This document shows positions 51,866 to 59,567 of a stretch of DNA of 64,000 bases, one piece after another. Each line of letters opens with the position of its first letter. The first letter of the stretch is position 1. The notes below the pieces were generated by a model, which worked only from the letters and a program-made list of their open reading frames with translations, searched no databases and was not told the origin of the DNA. Position numbers and translations under genes: made by a program. The stretch comes from Sphingomonas asaccharolytica NBRC 15499 (GTDB taxonomy: Bacteria > Pseudomonadota > Alphaproteobacteria > Sphingomonadales > Sphingomonadaceae), in the NCBI RefSeq assembly GCF_001598355.1, contig NZ_BCYU01000005.1, positions 27,139-91,138 of the forward strand, read 5' to 3'.

Positions 51866-51869
51866 CCGC

Positions 51870-53372
51870 TCAATATTGGCCGTAGCGCCCGCGCACCGAC
51901 GCCAGCAGCGCCGCCGGATCGTAGCCTATCCCATCCTTGAACACCGCCTCGACATTCTCGATGTCGGTAATGCGCCGCGATGGGTCGCCACGCACAAGCA
52001 GCAGGTCGGCATGCTTGCCCGCCGCGATCGACCCGATGCGATCGGCCAGCCCCAGATAGATCGCCCCGTTGAACGTGCCGATGCGGATCGCCTCGATCGG
52101 GGAGAACCCGGCGTCGACCAGCAATTCGATCGCGCGCTGATCGCCGAATCCGGGCAAGACATGGCCATCGCCGGTGGGATCGGGTCCGGCGAGCAGCAAG
52201 CCGCCGGCGGCAACGAAGGCGCGCTCCATGGCAAGCTCGTTGGTCCAGAGAGTCGCGAGTTCCTCCCGTGCGGCGTCGCTGCGGCGGCCGACCCGCGCGA
52301 ACCCATAGAGATACGCCGTGCGCGCTTCCACCGTCAGCAGCTCCAATTGGCGCGAAGGCAGGATCTTGTACGATGGCGAAGCATCCTCGAACACCGGAAG
52401 GGTGGATGTCACCGCGACGTGACGGTCGACCAACAGCTTGATCAGCGCCGCGCCCGCCGCGCTGCCGGGCGTCATCGCGGTCAAGGTCGGATCGCCGCCG
52501 CTATCGGGGCAGGTATCCGGCGTCTTGCCCGGATCGAGCTGCGTATTGACGAAGAATCCGTGCTCCAGATCGTCGATGCCGAGCGCGGCCGCCTCTGGAA
52601 AAGTCACCGAACAAAGGTGCCCGGTGAGCTTCAGCCCGCGGCGATGCGCCTCATCGATCGCCGCCTTGAGCTCATCGCGCGTGATATTCATGTACGCCTT
52701 GAACGAGGTCACGCCGTGATCCGCCCAGAACGCGACGACGCGGCGAGCATCGTCGGCGTCCTTCAGCCGCTGCATCTGGATGAACGGGCTGCTGGCGCCT
52801 TCGAGATAGGGACCGGTCACGTCCATGTGCGGGCCGGGCAGATCGCCGCGATCGATCGCGCGCTTGATGTTGACGTCCGTCGCCGGCTCGACCGCGCCGG
52901 TGGTGCGCATCGTCGTCACGCCCGCCGCCAGATACAGTCTGGGCGAGCTGAACGCCATTTCGGGAACCATGATCGGCGGTTCGGACTTGCCGTCGGATGT
53001 CAGATTGGGCCGCGCGGCATAATACATATGGTCGTGCATCCCGACGATGCCCGGCATCATCGTCTGTCCGGTCGCATCGATTACGCGATATCCCGCCGGC
53101 ACCGAATCGCTGCCGGCACCGATCCCCACGATCTTGCCGCCATCGATCAGCACCAGGCGATCGTCGGTCGCGGGCGCACCCGTGCCGTCGATGACGCGGA
53201 CATGCGCGAGCGCGATCCGCCCCTCGCCATATTTGACGAACGGCGCGACCGCTTTGCCCGGCTTGGCGGGCGGGGGCAGAATCGCGGCGGCCATATCGAC
53301 CTTCTCGACCTTGGCCGGAGAGGCGGCGGTTCCCAGCAGGAGCGCGATCAAGGGTATCAAGGTACGGCTCAA
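51870..53372 (-). CDS. Exported amidohydrolase (imidazolonepropionase-like)
   Basis: This 500-residue metal-dependent hydrolase has the start IALAHVRVIDGTG, metal-binding MPGIVGMHDHMYY, and later LTGHLCSVTFPEAAALGIDD, EHGFFVNTQ and GLADRIGSIAAGKHADLLLV near the end, all typical of the amidohydrolase superfamily. A signal-like N terminus (LIPLIALLLGTAASPA) suggests export. The start is TTG 53372 with GGAGGGG 7 bases upstream. The substrate is unknown; peptides or cyclic amides are usual. Confidence 0.85.
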   Translation of the reverse strand: MSRTLIPLIALLLGTAASPAKVEKVDMAAAILPPPAKPGKAVAPFVKYGEGRIALAHVRVIDGTGAPATDDRLVLIDGGKIVGIGAGSDSVPAGYRVIDATGQTMMPGIVGMHDHMYYAARPNLTSDGKSEPPIMVPEMAFSSPRLYLAAGVTTMRTTGAVEPATDVNIKRAIDRGDLPGPHMDVTGPYLEGASSPFIQMQRLKDADDARRVVAFWADHGVTSFKAYMNITRDELKAAIDEAHRRGLKLTGHLCSVTFPEAAALGIDDLEHGFFVNTQLDPGKTPDTCPDSGGDPTLTAMTPGSAAGAALIKLLVDRHVAVTSTLPVFEDASPSYKILPSRQLELLTVEARTAYLYGFARVGRRSDAAREELATLWTNELAMERAFVAAGGLLLAGPDPTGDGHVLPGFGDQRAIELLVDAGFSPIEAIRIGTFNGAIYLGLADRIGSIAAGKHADLLLVRGDPSRRITDIENVEAVFKDGIGYDPAALLASVRGRYGQY

Positions 53373-53458
53373 GCGACTTCCCCTCCACTCGTTTCGAGTC
53401 CGGCGAGCGTGCGCCAAGACAGTTGCCCGGGCAAGCACCGTTCCCTAAGTGTTCACGC

Positions 53459-55846
53459 GTGACCGACCCTGCCCCCGCCTCTCTTCCCGACGATCCGCCT
53501 TATCTGCGCGGCCTCAATCCGCCGCAGCGCGAGGCGGTGCTGACCACCGACGGGCCGGTGCTGGTGCTGGCCGGCGCGGGCACCGGCAAGACCGCGGCGC
53601 TGACCGCGCGGCTCGCGCATCTGTTGTGGACGCGCAAAGCCTATCCGTCGGAGATCCTCAGCGTCACCTTCACCAATCGTGCCGCGCGCGAGATGAAGGA
53701 GCGCGTCGGGCGACTGGTCGGCGACGCGGTCGAGGGCATGCCGTGGCTCGGCACATTCCACGCGATCGGTGCCAAAATGCTGCGCCGTCATGCCGAGCTG
53801 GTCGGACTGCATCCCAATTTCACCATTCTCGACACCGACGACCAATTGCGTCTGCTCAAGCAACTCATCCAAGCCGAGGACCTCGACGAGAAGCGCTGGC
53901 CCGCGCGCCAATTGGGCGGCCTAATCGACGAATGGAAGAACAAGGGCCTGACCCCGAAGGACGTCGACGCCGGCGAAGACGAGCGCTACGCCAATGGCCG
54001 CGGTGCTCAGCTTTACGCCGTCTATCAGGAGCGGTTGCGCGCGCTCAACGCCTGTGACTTCGGCGACCTGCTGCTCCACGTCCTCACCATCCTGAAGACC
54101 GACCGCGAGGTGCTGCAGCATTATCAGCAGCGCTTCCGCTATGTGATGGTCGACGAATATCAGGACACCAACAGCGTCCAATATCTGTGGCTCCGCCTGC
54201 TCGCCCAGGAGCGCAAGAACATCTGCTGCGTCGGCGACGACGACCAGTCGATCTATTCATGGCGCGGCGCGCAGGTCGAAAACATCCTGAAGTTCGAAAA
54301 AGATTTCCCCGGCGCCAAGGTGATCCGCCTCGAACAGAATTATCGCTCCACCCCGCACATCCTCGCCGCCGCATCGGGGGTGATCGCCAACAATTCGGGC
54401 AGGCTCGGCAAGACCCTGTGGACCGAGCATAATGACGGCGAGAAGGTGAAGGTGCTTGGCGTCTGGGACGGGCCGGAGGAAGCGCGCCGCGTCGGCGACG
54501 AGATCGAGGCCGCGCAACAGATCCGCAAGGCGAGCCTCGACGACATCGCCATCCTGGTCCGCGCCCAGCACCAGACGCGCGAATTCGAAGACCGCTTCAT
54601 CTCGATCGGCATGCCCTATCGCATCGTCGGCGGCTTTCGCTTCTACGAGCGGCAGGAAATCCGCGACGCGCTCGCCTATCTCCGCGTCGTCGCCCAGCCG
54701 GCCGACGATCTGGCGTTCGAGCGTATCGTCAACACCCCCAAGCGTGGTCTCGGCGACAAGGCGCTGGCCAAGGTCCACCAGCTCGCCCGCGCCGAACAGG
54801 TCCCGCTGACCACCGCGGCCGCGCGCATCCTCGACACCGACGAACTGACCCCGCAAGCGAGACGCGCGCTCGGCAACCTCGTCATCGACATCGCCAGATG
54901 GCGAGACATGCTCAATTCGTCCGCGCTTCGCGGAGAGGAGGGCCAACTAACGGAGCTGACTGGCGGAGGGGGCGTGCCTCACTCCGAACTCGCGAGAGTC
55001 ATTCTGGATGAGAGCGGTTACACCGCCATGTGGCAGGCCGAGAAATCCGCCGAAGCCGCCGGCCGCCTCGAAAACCTGAGCGAACTCGTCCGCGCGATGG
55101 AGGAGTACGAAACGCTCGGCGCGTTCCTCGAACATGTCAGCCTCGTCATGGACAACGAGGCGCAGGCCGACGAGGCCAAGGTCACGATCATGACCATCCA
55201 CGCCGCCAAGGGCCTGGAATTCGACACCGTATTCCTGGTCGGCTGGGAGGAAGGCCTGTTCCCCTCGCAACGCGCGCTAGACGAAGGCGGGCTGACGAGC
55301 CTCGAGGAGGAACGGCGCCTCGCCTATGTCGCGATTACTCGCGCCCGGCGCCGCGCGATCATCATCCACGCCGCCAACCGCCGCATCTACGGCCAGTGGA
55401 CGTCGAGTATCCCCAGCCGCTTCGTCGGCGAACTGCCGCAAGCGCATATCGACAGCGAAAGCAGCATGTCCGGCGGCGAAAGCTTGTGGCGTGCGAACTG
55501 GAGCGAACGGAGCGATCCGTTCGCGGATGTCGGGCGCGGGACCGGGCGTGGACCCGGGTGGCAAAGGGCGGCAGGCACGCTCAACGCGGCCAAGCCAGGC
55601 GGGGAATGGCAGAGCCGGACATTCACGCGCGAACCGGCGCGGGTGGTGGAGAGTCGCGCGAGTGCGGTGAGTTTGGGGAATAAAGGTCGCAGCGACCTGT
55701 CGGTCGGCATGCGCGTGTTCCACCAGAAGTTCGGTTACGGCGAAATTGCGGAGATTGAGGGGAATAAACTGGAAATCGATTTCGAGCAGGCTGGGCGCAA
55801 GCGGGTGATGGATAGTTTTGTGACGGCGGGCAATGGCCAACCCTAG
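53459..55846 (+). CDS. uvrD: UvrD/PcrA-family DNA helicase
   Basis: The 795-residue SF1 helicase unwinds DNA in repair. Walker A AGAGTGKT is at residues 39-46, VMVDEYQDTN and GDDDQSIYSWRG follow, then motif IV-VI (TIMTIHAAKGLEFDTVFLVG, AYVAITRARRRAII) and a C-terminal Tudor-like domain (GMRVFHQKFGYGEIAEIEG). GTG 53459 was chosen. Residues about 487-508 (SSALRGEEGQLTELTGGGGV) interrupt the usual 'IARWRDML...ELARVILDESGY' run and look like an inserted repeat. The stop overlaps the next gene. Confidence 0.93.
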   Translation: MTDPAPASLPDDPPYLRGLNPPQREAVLTTDGPVLVLAGAGTGKTAALTARLAHLLWTRKAYPSEILSVTFTNRAAREMKERVGRLVGDAVEGMPWLGTFHAIGAKMLRRHAELVGLHPNFTILDTDDQLRLLKQLIQAEDLDEKRWPARQLGGLIDEWKNKGLTPKDVDAGEDERYANGRGAQLYAVYQERLRALNACDFGDLLLHVLTILKTDREVLQHYQQRFRYVMVDEYQDTNSVQYLWLRLLAQERKNICCVGDDDQSIYSWRGAQVENILKFEKDFPGAKVIRLEQNYRSTPHILAAASGVIANNSGRLGKTLWTEHNDGEKVKVLGVWDGPEEARRVGDEIEAAQQIRKASLDDIAILVRAQHQTREFEDRFISIGMPYRIVGGFRFYERQEIRDALAYLRVVAQPADDLAFERIVNTPKRGLGDKALAKVHQLARAEQVPLTTAAARILDTDELTPQARRALGNLVIDIARWRDMLNSSALRGEEGQLTELTGGGGVPHSELARVILDESGYTAMWQAEKSAEAAGRLENLSELVRAMEEYETLGAFLEHVSLVMDNEAQADEAKVTIMTIHAAKGLEFDTVFLVGWEEGLFPSQRALDEGGLTSLEEERRLAYVAITRARRRAIIIHAANRRIYGQWTSSIPSRFVGELPQAHIDSESSMSGGESLWRANWSERSDPFADVGRGTGRGPGWQRAAGTLNAAKPGGEWQSRTFTREPARVVESRASAVSLGNKGRSDLSVGMRVFHQKFGYGEIAEIEGNKLEIDFEQAGRKRVMDSFVTAGNGQP
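54918..54985 (+). repeat. Apparent in-frame insertion in uvrD
   Basis: The coding sequence here gives a Gly/Glu-rich stretch between DMLN and PHSELARV that is not expected in UvrD and carries small inverted parts (CGCTTCGCG). Removing about 22 codons would restore a typical linker. It resembles palindromic peptide-coding repeats of alphaproteobacteria; it keeps the frame. Confidence 0.5.
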
Positions 55847-56882
55847 AGCAACAGCATCTGCCTTTATCCTGCCTCGGCCTTGGGGCGAGGATGTGGAATT
55901 CTTAGAGTATCGGCGCGAAGTGCTCCGAGCTTTGGACGGCCTTCAGATAGACGCAAGTGTTCTTAATCCGGATTCGCCCATCGGCACTTGTTCGATTTCG
56001 ATCAGATCGCCCCATCCTGATGAGGCCACATTCGTTGGCGAAAGACTATTTAGAGCCGGGATAAAAGGTTCTATTGTTTTGGATATTTCCTCTGAAGATT
56101 TCTGCTTGTCGAGTATGAAAAGCAGTATACACTCTTCGGACGGCAGCCCTCTATCGTCGCACGACGAAATCTACCTACCCAAGTATTTAATGGCCGTCAG
56201 CTTAAGCTCCGTCTTGAATGGGTGCTTGTCGATCTGGAATATATGCTACTTCGGTTGCCTTAATTCCGTCTATCATATCGCTTCGCTTGGCGAAGAAATT
56301 CTCGACTTCGGCGACACGCGCGAATTCAGAACACTTTGGGCAGTCGCTGATGATCGAATGATCGCAGGCACTCCTGGTGTCAAAATCTTTCCAAATCTGG
56401 CACTGGAATGGAGTAGGAATTGTAGCGGCTTTTGGAAGGGTTTCGCCGAAACTAGAATCCAAAGAGCGACCGCCTGTTTATTGAGAACATTTTCCACAAG
56501 AACCGCAAGCATGGATGCCTACGGTACTCTGATGTGGTCCTTGGCCGGACTAGAAGCACTTTATTGCAACAATGAAGCATCTATTAAATACCAAATCAGA
56601 AAACGTGCTCCGATCATTGTAGATCGATATGGCATAATAGATTTAGATAAAAATATATCTAAAGGCTATGATTTTCGGTCGAGGCTTTTTCACGGAGACG
56701 TAAAGATCAGAAGCCCTATAGCTGATGATGATAGCGGCTACACAGACGATAAAAATCATAAAAGGCAGGCGGATCTATATGCAGATTTCTTTTGCCTCCT
56801 TCTAACTTGCTCCATAATGGCAGCGATTGAGGAGCAATCACAAGACGTCGTGTTTGAAGAGTGCGCGAGTTTCGTAAAGTGA
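55833..56882 (+). CDS. AT-rich HEPN-like protein of unknown function (candidate defence gene)
   Basis: A 349-residue protein starting at ATG 55833 within the last codons of uvrD (14-base overlap). After a short normal-GC start, the DNA becomes much more AT-rich than its neighbours, so it was probably acquired. Near the C terminus, GLEALYCNNEASIKYQIRKR and YDFRSRLFHG (R282-x4-H287) resemble ApeA-like HEPN domains, in which R-x4-6-H forms an RNase site. ApeA is a phage-defence protein; other HEPN proteins are toxins. No partner antitoxin gene is seen. An N-terminal domain (1-220) is unrecognised. Confidence 0.6.
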   Translation: MANPRATASAFILPRPWGEDVEFLEYRREVLRALDGLQIDASVLNPDSPIGTCSISIRSPHPDEATFVGERLFRAGIKGSIVLDISSEDFCLSSMKSSIHSSDGSPLSSHDEIYLPKYLMAVSLSSVLNGCLSIWNICYFGCLNSVYHIASLGEEILDFGDTREFRTLWAVADDRMIAGTPGVKIFPNLALEWSRNCSGFWKGFAETRIQRATACLLRTFSTRTASMDAYGTLMWSLAGLEALYCNNEASIKYQIRKRAPIIVDRYGIIDLDKNISKGYDFRSRLFHGDVKIRSPIADDDSGYTDDKNHKRQADLYADFFCLLLTCSIMAAIEEQSQDVVFEECASFVK

Positions 56883-56958
56883 AATCGGCGCTAAGTTTGA
56901 TATCTTAACGGATGCCCCTCAGTGCGCGTCGGGCCCGGTTAACTAACTGACACCGTAA

Positions 56959-57675
56959 TCAAACGCGCTGTCGCCCCAGCCACCGATCCCCCATCCAAAC
57001 CAACAACGCCCAAGCCGTCCCGAAACACCACCCCGCCAGCACATCGCTCGGCCAATGCACGCCGAGATAGACCCGGCTCATCCCGATCAGCACCGCGAGC
57101 AGGCTGAAGAACGCCACCACCGCCACGCGCCCTGCCCGGCCGCGCCAGCCGTCGCGCGGCATGCCTTCCGCCAGCATCAGTGCGATCGTCAGATAGACCG
57201 CGGACGAGATCATCGCGTGGCCGCTGGGGAAGCTGGCATGGGTCACCTGGACCAGATGGGGGACGAGCTCGGGGCGCGGGCGGGCGATCCAGCTCTTGAG
57301 CAGGCCGTCGATCACCGAGCTGCCGATCAGCGACAGCGCGATGCCCGCCGCCTCCGACCTTTTGCCCGCGCCGATCAGCCAGGCGATGCCGGCCACGCCG
57401 AACAGCCACAACAAGGTGTAGCCGCCCAGCGCGCTGATATCGACCGCCGACTGCAACAGCCACGACGGCCCGATCGGGGTTTGCGAATGCCCCGGCACGC
57501 GGAGCGCGAGCAGCAGGCGGGTGTCGAACGAGAACCCCTCCCCTTCGATCAGCTCGTCGGCCAGGTGCACCCCGAACAGCACCAGCGACACCGCGAATAG
57601 CACGAGCGCGGGCCAGGCCCAGCCGCCGCGCCGCGCGGGGGCGGTTACGTGTTCGATATCGTCCGCGTCCGTCAT
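56959..57675 (-). CDS. PAP2-family membrane phosphatase
   Basis: The 238-residue protein has about six helices and the three acid-phosphatase motifs KSWIARPRP, PSGHA and SRVYLGVHWPSDV. It probably dephosphorylates lipid phosphates (for instance undecaprenyl pyrophosphate or phosphatidate) on the periplasmic side. GGAGGAG lies 3-9 bases before ATG 57675. It is convergent with the HEPN-like gene; the 76-base gap between them holds nothing recognised. Confidence 0.92.
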   Translation of the reverse strand: MTDADDIEHVTAPARRGGWAWPALVLFAVSLVLFGVHLADELIEGEGFSFDTRLLLALRVPGHSQTPIGPSWLLQSAVDISALGGYTLLWLFGVAGIAWLIGAGKRSEAAGIALSLIGSSVIDGLLKSWIARPRPELVPHLVQVTHASFPSGHAMISSAVYLTIALMLAEGMPRDGWRGRAGRVAVVAFFSLLAVLIGMSRVYLGVHWPSDVLAGWCFGTAWALLVWMGDRWLGRQRV

Positions 57676-57739
57676 CGCTCCTCCAACGCGCGAACCCTCG
57701 CACGGTCGCCTCATGCTTGCCAGATAAACCGCGCTACCT

Positions 57740-57761
57740 CCCCTCCCGCAAGCGGGAGGGG
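57740..57761. repeat. REP-like palindrome
   Basis: CCCCTCCCGC / GCGGGAGGGG with an AA centre; the same arms as at 2916-2937. It sits in the 222-base divergent gap 57676-57897. Confidence 0.75.
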
Positions 57762-57897
57762 AATGATCCGTAGCTGCGCGGTCGCGTCTCCAACCCCGAC
57801 GGCGAATGTGAACCTGTCAGAGACGGCTCGTTCAGGAACCATAACGGCTGCGAATCGTATCGTTCGGAACGGCTCATATCGGGCCAGGAGAGGTTAT

Positions 57898-58242
57898 ATG
57901 AAAACGTTCCTGATAGCGGCAGGCCTGATGGCCACCATGCTGGGCGTTACGCCGGCGGTCGCAGCGCCGGTCGCGGGCAACGCGCCGGGCATCGAAGCAC
58001 CGCAGTCGCGTGGCGACGTGCGCGACGATCGGCGCGACGACCGCGGGGATCGCCGGATGGACCGTCGCGACGACGACCGTCGTGGCGACCGCTGGGACAA
58101 TAATGGCCGTCGCGATGATCGTCGTGGCGATCGTTGGAATAACGGTCGTGGCAATCACTGGGGCTGGAATAACCGCCGCTGCCACAATGAACGCCGCCAC
58201 GGCCGCTGGATCCGCGTCTGCGGCCGCCGCAACTGGCGCTGA
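57898..58242 (+). CDS. Small Arg/Asp-rich secreted protein
   Basis: This 114-residue protein has a signal peptide (LIAAGLMATMLGVTPAVAA) and a mature part made largely of R, D, N, G and H (DVRDDRRDDRGDRRMDRRDD, later NRRCHNERRHGRWIRVCGRR). Two cysteines could bond. No family is recognised with certainty; such basic-acidic secreted proteins are common in sphingomonads. GGAGAGG precedes ATG 57898. A GGAAC box at 57835 with a CGTA element 16 bases on may be a weak EcfG promoter. A terminator follows. Confidence 0.75.
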   Translation: MKTFLIAAGLMATMLGVTPAVAAPVAGNAPGIEAPQSRGDVRDDRRDDRGDRRMDRRDDDRRGDRWDNNGRRDDRRGDRWNNGRGNHWGWNNRRCHNERRHGRWIRVCGRRNWR

Positions 58243-58249
58243 ACGAACG

Positions 58250-58278
58250 AAAGGGGCGGTCGGTTGGTCGCCCCTTTT
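58250..58278. terminator. Bidirectional intrinsic terminator
   Basis: AAAGGGGCG / CGCCCCTTT (58250-58258 with 58269-58277), a 9-bp stem with 10-base loop ending in TTTT on the plus strand and starting from AAA on the minus strand. It lies between the convergent Arg/Asp-rich protein gene and the GFA gene. Confidence 0.85.
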
Positions 58279-58282
58279 CATT

Positions 58283-58654
58283 TCACCACAAATTCTTGCC
58301 GTCCAACACCGTCACCGGCCAGTCGGCCGCCTCGAAATCGTCGAGCAGCCGCGCGTTGACCGCTATCCGCCGCGTCTTGCCGTCCCAGCTGCCGTCGCGC
58401 TGAAAATCCGGACTGTCGGCGTAGAGATCGCACCCGCAAGCCGAGCAGAAATGATTGTGCACCATGCGGCTGTTCCAGCGATAAATCGCGTCGCTATCGG
58501 CCTGGGTGACCTTGAACCGGTCGGGCGGATAATAAGCGTAAAGGTGCCCGCGCTTCGAACAGAACGAGCAGGTACAGCGGGTCAGTTTCTCGGGTAGTTC
58601 GCCATCGATCTCGAACGCATTGCGCCCGCAATGGCATCGGCCGGTCAGTGTCAT
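58283..58654 (-). CDS. GFA (glutathione-dependent formaldehyde-activating-like) family protein
   Basis: The 123-residue zinc-binding protein has the Mss4-like motifs: CHCG at the N terminus, CTCSFCSKRG in the middle and HFCSACGCDLY. Most members are not true formaldehyde-activating enzymes and have unknown substrates. Start ATG 58654 with GAGGA upstream. It is a single gene. Confidence 0.88.
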   Translation of the reverse strand: MTLTGRCHCGRNAFEIDGELPEKLTRCTCSFCSKRGHLYAYYPPDRFKVTQADSDAIYRWNSRMVHNHFCSACGCDLYADSPDFQRDGSWDGKTRRIAVNARLLDDFEAADWPVTVLDGKNLW

Positions 58655-58718
58655 CGGCGTCCTCCTCTCGGCACTACGCTCGAAGCGTGTTGGAGTTGCC
58701 GCAGGAGATCGGCTTGGA

Positions 58719-59054
58719 TCAGCCCTCTACCGCCATCAGCGTCGAGCCGACGAAGCGCTCGTCCTCGGGCTCGTAGACCGAGCTGGTCACGAAATCGCGC
58801 TCGTCGAGCCGCAGGCCGACCAGCCCGTCGAGCTTGAACAGCCCGACTTTCTCCTCGCGCGGACGTTGCCCGTCGCGCTGGATCGTCACCGCAGCGACGT
58901 AGAGCGCGTCGTTCTTGGTGAACAAGGCGTGCGGCGCCAGGATCACTGCCATGCGGTTATAAGTCGCCACGACGCACTTCTTGCGAACAATCCCTTCCAG
59001 GATGACGGGGGCACCGCCATTCGGGGCGGGATCGGTTTTCTCAGCGAGGTACAT
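58719..59054 (-). CDS. Uncharacterised small protein
   Basis: A 111-residue protein (MYLAEKTDPAPNGGAPVILE, IVRKKCVVATYNRMAVILAP, ...) of unknown family. It has alternating beta-like segments and no signal peptide. ATG 59054 was chosen; an ATG at 59081 would add nine residues, and neither has a good ribosome site. It may be co-transcribed with the DUF427 gene (76 bases upstream). No function is proposed. Confidence 0.6.
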   Translation of the reverse strand: MYLAEKTDPAPNGGAPVILEGIVRKKCVVATYNRMAVILAPHALFTKNDALYVAAVTIQRDGQRPREEKVGLFKLDGLVGLRLDERDFVTSSVYEPEDERFVGSTLMAVEG

Positions 59055-59130
59055 GACTCGGCTATAGCCCAAATGCTGCATTGCAGCAAGAACGTCGGAC
59101 CGAAATGTGCTCGCCGATCGGTCGGTCGCG

Positions 59131-59517
59131 TCAGTCGTCGCGTTCTTCGATCGTAACGCGATCGGGATAGAAAGCGAGATGATCGCGGATATCGGCGACC
59201 GCCTCTTGCGGTTGCTCATAGGTCCAGATCGCATTCTCGCCGCGATCGATCCCCGGAATCGAGAAATAAGACGCCTCGCCCTTATACGGGCACCAGCTGT
59301 GATGATCGGTCCGCTCGAGCGCCGCCAGATCGGCATCGGCGCGCGGAATATATTGCACCGCGGGGTAGCTCGCTTCCTGCAAGGTCACGGCGCTTCGTGT
59401 GTCGGCAATGACCTTCTCGCCGGCGCTGACGACGACACGTTTGGCATTAGGCGTCACGGTTATCGGATGATCAGGACCCGGAATCAGCGTGCGGCGGGCA
59501 GTGGCGGTGTCGGACAT
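59131..59517 (-). CDS. DUF427 protein
   Basis: The 128-residue protein is a beta-rich DUF427 member: VTPNAKRVVVSAGEKVIADT, SYPAVQYIPRADADL and HHSWCPYKGEASYFSI. The family is widespread and uncharacterised. AGGAGG is found just upstream of ATG 59517 (59521-59526), giving a firm start. Confidence 0.88.
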   Translation of the reverse strand: MSDTATARRTLIPGPDHPITVTPNAKRVVVSAGEKVIADTRSAVTLQEASYPAVQYIPRADADLAALERTDHHSWCPYKGEASYFSIPGIDRGENAIWTYEQPQEAVADIRDHLAFYPDRVTIEERDD

Positions 59518-59567
59518 GACGATCCTCCTTGAGGTTGCCGGTCAGATGGGTCCGCTCCCTGCCCTAC

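Noticed and set aside
57835..57864. EcfG promoter before the Arg/Asp-rich secreted protein
   Set aside because: GGAAC is present, but at 16-base spacing the -10 reads CGTA, and the CGTT is 21 bases away; kept only as a weak note.
57898..58242. Arg/Asp-rich protein as an XrtA sorting substrate
   Set aside because: It lacks a PEP motif, a C-terminal hydrophobic helix and basic tail.
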